This document shows positions 1 to 5,126 of a stretch of DNA of 6,268 nt, piece by piece. The stretch lies in NCBI GenBank assembly GCA_964353405.1, contig CAYGWJ010000001.1, forward strand, positions 1 to 6,268, given 5' to 3'. Every line of letters starts with the position of its first letter. Within the stretch, counting starts at the first letter, position 1. This DNA comes from JBGLNJ01 sp964353405. GTDB taxonomy: Bacteria > Chloroflexota > Anaerolineae > Fen-1058. The translations under genes and the position numbers were made by a program. The notes beneath the pieces were generated by a model that had not been told where the DNA came from, did not search any database, and worked only from the letters and a program-made list of their open reading frames with translations.

Positions 1-35
1 ACTCGCCACTGGCCCGTCGAATCTTGGTAGAGCCT

Positions 36-64
36 ATTATACCCTAAACTTGATGTGTTGACAG
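36..64 (-). promoter_or_regulatory. Possible sigma-70-type promoter reading out of the left edge
   Basis: On the minus strand a perfect TATAAT (41-36) follows CTGTCA (64-59, four of six matches to TTGACA) with a 17-nt spacer (58-42). It lies directly after the acsB terminator, so it could drive whatever lies beyond position 1. The -35 match is weak and no transcribed gene is visible in the remaining 35 nt, so the call is tentative. Confidence 0.35.
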
Positions 65-66
65 AC

Positions 67-105
67 AAAAACCCCGGCCTCTTTGCTCGCGCGGGGCCGC
101 CGGGG
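67..105 (-). terminator. Rho-independent terminator of the acs operon
   Basis: In the minus-strand transcript CCCCGGC (105-99) pairs with GCCGGGG (78-72), seven G-C pairs, followed at once by five U residues (71-67) and then GUCU. The 20-nt loop is itself GC-rich and could rearrange (GGCC at 98-95 with GGCC at 79-76). The structure sits about 90 nt downstream of the acsB stop codon, as expected for the end of the operon. Confidence 0.72.
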
Positions 106-117
106 CTATTTTGGAAA

Positions 118-187
118 AATGAAGGATGAAAGATGGAGACGAACGGCGGAAAGCAGCGTTTGCCATTCATCCCTCATCCCTCACCCT
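118..187. repeat. Degenerate heptads GGATGAA / TCATCCC in inverted arrangement downstream of acsB
   Basis: On the right side TCATCCC (167-173), TCATCCC (174-180) and the variant TCACCCT (181-187) run in phase, ending 7 nt from the acsB stop codon. On the left side AATGA, AGGATGA and AAGATGG (118-136) are the reverse-complement form. Bases 120-129 can pair with 167-176 over ten positions, with one G-U in the minus-strand transcript and a loop of 37 nt. The array has the same seven-base period and mirrored design as the two other intergenic repeats here, but a different core sequence. It lies between the acsB stop and the terminator. Confidence 0.65.
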
Positions 188-194
188 TCTGCCT

Positions 195-2480
195 TTAGAA
201 GATCGGCGGCATGGTGAGCGCCGGATGCTGGTGCTCCTCCAGCCAGGCCAGCAACTCTTCCACCGTCGTGGCGTGGCGCTCGTCGGCGATGCGGCCCACC
301 AACTCGGCGTCGCCTTCGCGCTCGGCCACGGTAGCCAGCTCGTTCGCCATCGTTTCCTTGAGAACGGACGACATCCACACGACGCGCTTGAACCCGCCGT
401 CGGCGCGGACGAACTTGGGACTGGTGAGGAAATATTTGCCGATGCCCATGACGCCGGGGGTCTGCAAGCCGCCGCCCGCCATGCCCGCCAGCGTCGAGAA
501 CGTCATGCCCGCCGGCGTCATGCTGGGATCCTCGCGCGAGACAACCATGATGCCGTTCGCTTCGGGGATGAGCATGGCGATGCACTCAAAGCAGCCGCAG
601 GCCGTCATGGGATTTTCCATGATCGAGTACATCGAGACGTTCTGGATGTTGCGCTGACTGTGGTCATACACGAACTCGACCGGGCCCGTCCACACACCCT
701 TTTCCGCGTCAACCAACTGGCCCTTTTGGATCGGCTGGTTCGGGCCGGTGGGGTTGATTTCAAATGAGGCCTTGCAGTCGAGCCAGTTGTACGCGCCGCA
801 CAGACCCAGCCGCTGCGGGCTGACGACGCACACGTGCGTGGGCGCAAAACTCTGGCACAGCGTGCACGAGTAGAACGTGTCCACGCTCTCGTCCGTCATA
901 TCGGCCAGCCGGACGTTGCGGTCCTGATACGCCGCGCGCGCGAGTTCCAGCCATTTTTCCACTTCGGCCGGCTCGGTATAGAGGGTTACCTGCACCTTGT
1001 CCACAATCGCGCCAAAGTCGCCGTGGAAGCGCGCGATGAGGATTTCGCCAAAGTGCTTGAGATCAAAGCCCTTGTCCGATGCGTTGTTGCTGATGCGGAT
1101 CCAGGCGATGTCGCGCTGGCCGATGTGCTGGATACCCGACGCACCGTTGACAAAGTGGTGGATTTGCCGCTCGAGCACCGGCTCTAAATCTTTTTGCATC
1201 TTGCGGCCGGCGACTTCGACGACGATGCCCATGTCCATCGCGCTTTGGGCGGGAGCGGAGCTAAAGTCCGGGCCGACGACGGTGATCTTGCCATCCTGCA
1301 CCGCGTCAAAGTCGTCCATCTTCAAGTACTCAAAGCAGCGGGATTTCTTGCCGCCGAACTCGATGCGCATATCCTGCTTGCGGACGACCTCGCCTTCGAA
1401 CGCGGAACCGTATGGCACCGGGATCGGCACTTCAGACACGCGCACCTTGACGCCGCGCACCTCGATGCACTTTTGCACCAATCGCTCGGCGCGCTCCAGG
1501 TCGTCTTTGCCTTCGATCTCGTTGAACGGCATCGAGATGACGTGCTCATAGGTCGTCACGCCCGTCGGCAGGATTTGCGGGGTGACGGTATCGGCGATGA
1601 CGGGGAAGCCATAGTTGATGGCCCCGGCGGCGGTGGCGTACTTTAGGTCGTCCACTTCGCCCAGCGCCAGAACGAAGGCGAACACGCGCGCCTTGTTGTA
1701 GAGCAGAATCTCGCGCGCCTGGCCGGGCTTTAAACCGCCGAAGGTGAGCGCGGAGCGCGCGGCAAAACCCAGCGGGTAAACCGCGCTGATCGTGTCCAGG
1801 CCGAACGGAACGATGTACGTGTCATAGCCCATCTCCACGCCTTCTTCCTGCAACTGGTGGATGATGGAGCGGCCATTGACATTGCCGCACAGAAAGATCA
1901 AGATATTGCGCCGCTGAAGCTCTCGCACGATCTTGACCGCGACCTCGTTGCTCTTGGCGCAGCCGACGACGGCAGCAAAGCCGGGCATACGCCCGTCCAC
2001 GAGCTGGATGCCCCAACTGCGCAACTGGATGTCGTCAATGGGACCGTTGAGATGTCCGTTGGCTGCGACCTCTTTGTCCACTTCCGGGCTGGTGAACGAG
2101 GTTCCCCCCGCAAGATGAAAGCCCGGCACTTGCTGCGGCTCTTGTCCATAGACAAAACGAACGCCTTCGATCGTTTCTTCAGCCAGCAGCGTAGCCGCGC
2201 CCGCGTCGAGCGTCTCGCCCAGGTAGGGTGTCCAGTGCCGGGCAGCGGGCACGGGATGCAGCAAGGCCTTGGCCTGGTTCATCGTCTCCACCAGGTCGCC
2301 CAGTTTTTCGACTTTGCGCCCGGTGAGGCCATAGATCACCGGCAGGCCGTAAAAAGTGTTCGGAAAAGCCACCGGCGTCTCTGGCCCTTTTTCGGCCAGC
2401 GCACGCCCGAGCATCTGATCGGCTTCGCCGACGATGGCGCGCGCGCCGCGCAGTGCTGATGTTGCGATGTATCGGCTCAT
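195..2480 (-). CDS. acsB: Acetyl-CoA synthase (CO-methylating), bacterial type, alpha subunit of CODH/ACS
   Basis: This enzyme condenses CO from CODH, a methyl group from the corrinoid Fe-S protein and CoA into acetyl-CoA at a Ni-Ni-[4Fe-4S] A-cluster. A-cluster ligands are C539, C542, C551 and C561 (in SCTLCQSFAPTHVC and GLCGAYNW) and the C628-G-C630 motif in MTACGCFE. Their spacing (3, 9, 10, 67, 2) equals that of Moorella AcsB (C506-C597), with a constant offset of 33. F545 matches the gating Phe512. The N-terminal half is present (LPVIYGLTG, VDGRMPG, YNKARVFAFVLALGE), so this is the long bacterial form that docks onto CODH, not the shorter archaeal CdhC. At 761 residues it is about 32 longer than the Moorella protein: its N-terminus is shorter, and extra loops occur near 114-150 and 296-320. 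C569 and C633 are additional cysteines close to the A-cluster. The ATG has GGAG (2488-2491) 7 nt upstream; TAA ends the protein ...LTMPPIF. It is the last gene before the terminator. Confidence 0.98.
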   Translation of the reverse strand: MSRYIATSALRGARAIVGEADQMLGRALAEKGPETPVAFPNTFYGLPVIYGLTGRKVEKLGDLVETMNQAKALLHPVPAARHWTPYLGETLDAGAATLLAEETIEGVRFVYGQEPQQVPGFHLAGGTSFTSPEVDKEVAANGHLNGPIDDIQLRSWGIQLVDGRMPGFAAVVGCAKSNEVAVKIVRELQRRNILIFLCGNVNGRSIIHQLQEEGVEMGYDTYIVPFGLDTISAVYPLGFAARSALTFGGLKPGQAREILLYNKARVFAFVLALGEVDDLKYATAAGAINYGFPVIADTVTPQILPTGVTTYEHVISMPFNEIEGKDDLERAERLVQKCIEVRGVKVRVSEVPIPVPYGSAFEGEVVRKQDMRIEFGGKKSRCFEYLKMDDFDAVQDGKITVVGPDFSSAPAQSAMDMGIVVEVAGRKMQKDLEPVLERQIHHFVNGASGIQHIGQRDIAWIRISNNASDKGFDLKHFGEILIARFHGDFGAIVDKVQVTLYTEPAEVEKWLELARAAYQDRNVRLADMTDESVDTFYSCTLCQSFAPTHVCVVSPQRLGLCGAYNWLDCKASFEINPTGPNQPIQKGQLVDAEKGVWTGPVEFVYDHSQRNIQNVSMYSIMENPMTACGCFECIAMLIPEANGIMVVSREDPSMTPAGMTFSTLAGMAGGGLQTPGVMGIGKYFLTSPKFVRADGGFKRVVWMSSVLKETMANELATVAEREGDAELVGRIADERHATTVEELLAWLEEHQHPALTMPPIF

Positions 2481-2507
2481 AGATTTACTCCATCACATAT
2501 CGGGTGA

Positions 2508-2533
2508 GCAGGTCACACTTTTATGTGGCCTGC
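2508..2533 (-). other. Intergenic hairpin between cooS/acsA and acsB
   Basis: Plus-strand GCAGGTCACA (2508-2517) and TGTGGCCTGC (2524-2533) form an inverted repeat around the six-base spacer CTTTTA. Nine of ten positions pair in the minus-strand transcript, with one C-A mismatch; the plus strand would have a G-U there. The hairpin starts 2 nt after the cooS stop codon and lies about 16 nt upstream of the acsB GGAG (2488-2491). No T tract follows it in the direction of transcription, so it does not look like a terminator. A role in mRNA stability or in setting the cooS:acsB ratio is possible but unproven. Confidence 0.55.
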
Positions 2534-2535
2534 GA

Positions 2536-4536
2536 TTAGGCCGCCACTGGCGCGCCGTAAAGCGCTTCCAGGCGCTCTTCGAGCGGCAGGCTGATCAGTT
2601 CTTGCATGCGCCAGTCGCCGGACTTGCCATGTCGTTGCGGTTCCCAGGCGGGCAGCTTGAGCGCGGCGCGCTTTTTGTCAATGTGCTCCAGGGTCTTGCG
2701 GACGATCTCGGCCTCGTCGGCGACAAACTCCATCTTGCCGCCGAATTTCTCTTCCCAGCCCTCTGTCATCAGCTTTTGCATAATGTCATCGCTGGCGATG
2801 GGCGAGGTCGTCCCAAAGATGACATACGCGCCACTGGCCGCGCAATACGCGCCGATGGCGAGTGCTTTTTCCGTCATCCACTCGGGCGCGATGCCGACCG
2901 CCGGAATATCGGAGATGTCATCGCCCAGCCCGCCCTCGGAAGCCATCTGTGTCAGCACGGTGAGGATGCGGGAATTGTCCACGCAGCTTCCCGCGTGCAG
3001 CACGGGTGGAATACCCACCGCCTCGCAGACCTCACGCAGGCCGGGGCCGGCGTATTCGAGCGCGGCATCGCCCAAGAGGTAGCCCATCTTGGCCGAAGCC
3101 AACGCGGCGCAGCCCGTCTCGACCACGAGCACATCGTTCTTCAAGAACTCGCGGACAAGGTAATTGTGCGATGCATCTTGCGTGGTGCGCGGATTGTTGC
3201 AGCCCACGTCGGCCACCACGCCTCGGATGCGCCCGGTCATGATGGCGTCGTTGAGGGGGCGGAAGGACGCACGGAAAGTGCCGCCCAGCATATAATTGAT
3301 GTACTCGTGCGAAAAGCCCGGCACGAGATCGCTCTGCTGATCGGGAATCATCGTCTCGCCGCGATTGGCGTAATTGTCAATCGCCATCTTGACCAGCTCG
3401 CGCGCCTGATCGAGCGCCTTGTGCTCGTCAAACTCGACGTGCGTCGCGCCTGTGATCTTGACCTTGGGCGAGGTGGTGACGATCTTGGTGTGAAAGTGGC
3501 TGGCGACTTCCGGGAGCGCCTGCATGATGCACTGCACGTCCACGATCATCTCGTCCACCGCGCCGGTGATCAGCGCCAATTCCTGATTGAGGAAATTGCC
3601 GGCGCTGGGGATGCCCTGGCGAATGAGGATTTCATTGCTCGTGCAGCAAATGCCCGCCAGGTTCACACCTTTCGCGCCCTTGCTCCGCGCATACTCTTGC
3701 ATCGCCGGATCCTGGCACGCGGCCACAATCATTTCCGAAAGCGTCGGCTCGTGGCCGTGAACGAGAATGTTGACCTCGTCCTTCTTCAACACACCCAGGT
3801 TTACCTGGCTCACATTGGGCGACGGTGTGCCAAAGAGAATGTCGGAGAAATCGCTGGCGAGCATCGAGCCGCCCCAGCCATCGGCAAGCGAGCAGCGCAC
3901 CGCGCCGAGCAAAATGTGCTCCGGCTCCTGGTCGTCGCCCATGTGGGTGCGGTGCAGAACATCCACGACCTCGCGGTCAACACCGCGCGGGACGACGCCC
4001 CACTTTTTCCAGATTTTTTGGCGCTTTTCCGGTGCGTGCTGGACGTAAATCGTCTCGCCTTGCTGCTGGCCGAACATCGCGACGCCCTTGAGCGCCAGTT
4101 CCTTGGCCACATCTTGCTTGCTGCGGCCCTCGGTGGCAATGCCATATTTCTTGGCGACGTTCCACAGCTTGGCGACGTCGCGAATCTCATAGCCCTGCGC
4201 CTTGCCCTCGGCAGTTGCCAGGAGTGTAAAGGCCAGGTCGCGCCCGTGATCGCTGTGCGCCGCAGAACCCGCCGCAATCGCGCGGGCCATGTTGCGCGCA
4301 TTGATGGTTTCCATCGTCGCGCCGCACACGCCCACCTGACCGTCTTTGGTGATGCGGCACGGCCCCATGTAGCAGTTCTTGCAGCAGGTGCCGGATTGCC
4401 CCGCCCCGATGGGGCAGGCTGTCAATTGCTCTGCGCGCAAAAACGCCGTCGAGATGCCGAGCGCGTCCGCGCGTTCAAGCATCGCAATGGAGGCCGCGTC
4501 GCTGGATCGTTCCTGATTCGTTCTACTTTTTGCCAT
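2536..4536 (-). CDS. acsA: Anaerobic Ni-Fe carbon monoxide dehydrogenase, catalytic (beta) subunit of CODH/ACS
   Basis: This cytoplasmic enzyme reversibly reduces CO2 to CO with low-potential electrons and passes CO to acetyl-CoA synthase; it is also called cooS. The 666 residues match the family's usual length of about 640-675. N-terminal cysteines for clusters D and B are C41, C51, C52, C55, C60 and C71 (motif CCKNCYMGPCRI); C41 lies ten residues before C51, slightly wider than the eight I recall for CooS-II of Carboxydothermus. C-cluster ligands are all recognisable: H262 in HGHEP, C297/C298 in GICCTSNE, C336 in DVQCIM, C446 in DVGCNNPR, C476 in ETGCAA and C518 in AGSCVDNSR. H94, H97 and K557 sit where the proton-transfer residues are expected. 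The start is an ATG with AGGAG (4544-4548) 7 nt upstream. acsB begins 55 nt after the stop, which supports a co-transcribed AcsA-AcsB pair rather than a stand-alone CooS. Confidence 0.98.
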   Translation of the reverse strand: MAKSRTNQERSSDAASIAMLERADALGISTAFLRAEQLTACPIGAGQSGTCCKNCYMGPCRITKDGQVGVCGATMETINARNMARAIAAGSAAHSDHGRDLAFTLLATAEGKAQGYEIRDVAKLWNVAKKYGIATEGRSKQDVAKELALKGVAMFGQQQGETIYVQHAPEKRQKIWKKWGVVPRGVDREVVDVLHRTHMGDDQEPEHILLGAVRCSLADGWGGSMLASDFSDILFGTPSPNVSQVNLGVLKKDEVNILVHGHEPTLSEMIVAACQDPAMQEYARSKGAKGVNLAGICCTSNEILIRQGIPSAGNFLNQELALITGAVDEMIVDVQCIMQALPEVASHFHTKIVTTSPKVKITGATHVEFDEHKALDQARELVKMAIDNYANRGETMIPDQQSDLVPGFSHEYINYMLGGTFRASFRPLNDAIMTGRIRGVVADVGCNNPRTTQDASHNYLVREFLKNDVLVVETGCAALASAKMGYLLGDAALEYAGPGLREVCEAVGIPPVLHAGSCVDNSRILTVLTQMASEGGLGDDISDIPAVGIAPEWMTEKALAIGAYCAASGAYVIFGTTSPIASDDIMQKLMTEGWEEKFGGKMEFVADEAEIVRKTLEHIDKKRAALKLPAWEPQRHGKSGDWRMQELISLPLEERLEALYGAPVAA

Positions 4537-4589
4537 TTTCCTTCTCCTCTCAAAATCCCATTTCTACGACATGTAAAACTCTAGGCGCA

Positions 4590-4644
4590 AAACGTAAGAG
4601 TACGTCTGATTACGTTTCACGTATTACGTATTACGTTTCACGTC
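4590..4644. repeat. In-phase heptad array T[TC]ACGTN between the HMA-like gene and cooS
   Basis: Five consecutive seven-base units run without a break on the plus strand: TTACGTT (4610-4616), TCACGTA (4617-4623), TTACGTA (4624-4630), TTACGTT (4631-4637) and TCACGTC (4638-4644). The next unit would start TTAC, and its TTA is the stop codon of the HMA-like gene, so the array abuts the end of that reading frame exactly. Bases 4590-4597 (AAACGTAA) are the reverse complement of 4610-4617 and allow an 8-bp hairpin with a 12-nt loop. The units belong to the same family as those of the palindrome at 5066-5122. The rest of the 108-nt gap (4537-4589) holds the cooS ribosome binding site and no other element I can support. 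Confidence 0.8.
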
Positions 4645-5046
4645 TTACTCATCCCCAGGATGCCCACCCGCAAACGTCCGAAACTCAAAGCCAGGGCAAG
4701 GCCGCGGGCCGCCCGCGCCCCAGTTCATCGGCGGCGCTTCAAAGCGCACCGAGTCAGCGATGCCCGAGGCCACAACGAACTGCGAGCCGCCGTGCCAACG
4801 TTGGGCAGGCGTCTCGATCACGACCGCCGGCGCTTGCTCTTCGTTCTGCCCGTAGCCCTGCGCCGACAGCGCGCTTTCGAAATCGGCGGGCATGGCCTTG
4901 GCCGGGTCGAACTTGACCACGACCTGCTTGAACGCGCTCGAAGCGTAAATGTCTTCGACGCCGGGCAGCTTGCCCAGAATGTCGCGCACGGCCAACACGT
5001 GATGGTCGCCGTACATGCCTGGGACATTCAATGTCACTTTTTCCAT
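4645..5046 (-). CDS. Small HMA-like (ferredoxin-like fold) protein without the CxxC metal motif; function unknown
   Basis: This 133-residue protein starts at an ATG with GGAG (5054-5057) 7 nt upstream and ends in TAA. Residues 1-66 follow the pattern of heavy-metal-associated domains: strand VTLNVPGM, helix with LAVRDILGKLPGVEDI, strands YASSAFKQVVVKFDP, and the closing ...FESALSAQGYG. The usual GMxCxxC loop reads GMYGDHHV (residues 10-17), so the two cysteines are replaced by Gly13 and His16, next to His15. Residues 67-133 form a tail I do not recognise, ending NWGAGGPRPCPGFEFRTFAGGHPGDE (109-133 region), with the only cysteine at 117. No signal peptide or membrane segment is seen. Its place between fhs and cooS/acsA suggests a role tied to CODH/ACS, such as nickel handling, maturation or regulation, but this is inference. 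The domain call rests on pattern and spacing only. Codon use resembles its neighbours. Confidence 0.85.
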   Translation of the reverse strand: MEKVTLNVPGMYGDHHVLAVRDILGKLPGVEDIYASSAFKQVVVKFDPAKAMPADFESALSAQGYGQNEEQAPAVVIETPAQRWHGGSQFVVASGIADSVRFEAPPMNWGAGGPRPCPGFEFRTFAGGHPGDE

Positions 5047-5065
5047 TCGTTATCTCCGTTCATTT

Positions 5066-5122
5066 TCACGTATCACGCATCACGAATCACGTGATTCGTG
5101 ATGCGTGATACGTGATACGTGA
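5066..5122. repeat. Perfect 50-bp palindrome made of TCACGNA heptads, between fhs and the HMA-like gene
   Basis: Bases 5066-5090 are the exact reverse complement of 5091-5115, a 25+25 bp palindrome with no spacer and CACGTG at its centre (5088-5093). It is built of seven-base units on the plus strand: TCACGTA, TCACGCA, TCACGAA, TCAC on the left, then GTGA, TTCGTGA, TGCGTGA, TACGTGA, with one further TACGTGA (5116-5122) beyond the symmetric part. It fills most of the 80-nt gap. In the operon transcript it would form a very stable hairpin just after the fhs stop codon, ending 8 nt before the GGAG of the next gene. It is followed by A-rich sequence in that direction, so it is not a classical terminator for the operon. 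A short T run (5123-5126) lies on the plus-strand side. Function is unknown; mRNA processing or protection is possible. Confidence 0.9.
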
Positions 5123-5126
5123 TTTT

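Noticed and set aside
1..41. 3' end of a tRNA on the plus strand (CGTCGAATC resembling a T-loop)
   Set aside because: The flanking bases do not form a five-pair T stem, and there is no acceptor strand or CCA context.
126..767. 213-codon plus-strand open frame over the acsB 3' end
   Set aside because: It starts inside the heptad repeat and runs antisense through the A-cluster region of acsB; its composition is that of a shadow frame.
2434..4584. 716-codon open frame on the plus strand opposite cooS/acsA
   Set aside because: It lies antisense to a gene with every CODH ligand intact, its product is rich in His, Arg, Ala and Leu with no recognisable domain, and such long mirror frames are common in GC-rich coding sequence.
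4550..4600. Possible internal promoter for cooS on the minus strand
   Set aside because: TTTACA and TTGCGC resemble -35 boxes, but only weak -10 matches (such as TAGAAA) occur at suitable distance, so I see no supportable promoter.
4590..5122. Heptad arrays as a CRISPR array
   Set aside because: Units are 7 bp, contiguous, without unique spacers of constant length, and no cas gene is present.
5066..5126. Palindrome as a rho-independent terminator after fhs
   Set aside because: In the direction of the operon the hairpin is followed by A-rich sequence and a ribosome binding site, with no U run. The T run is on the opposite side.
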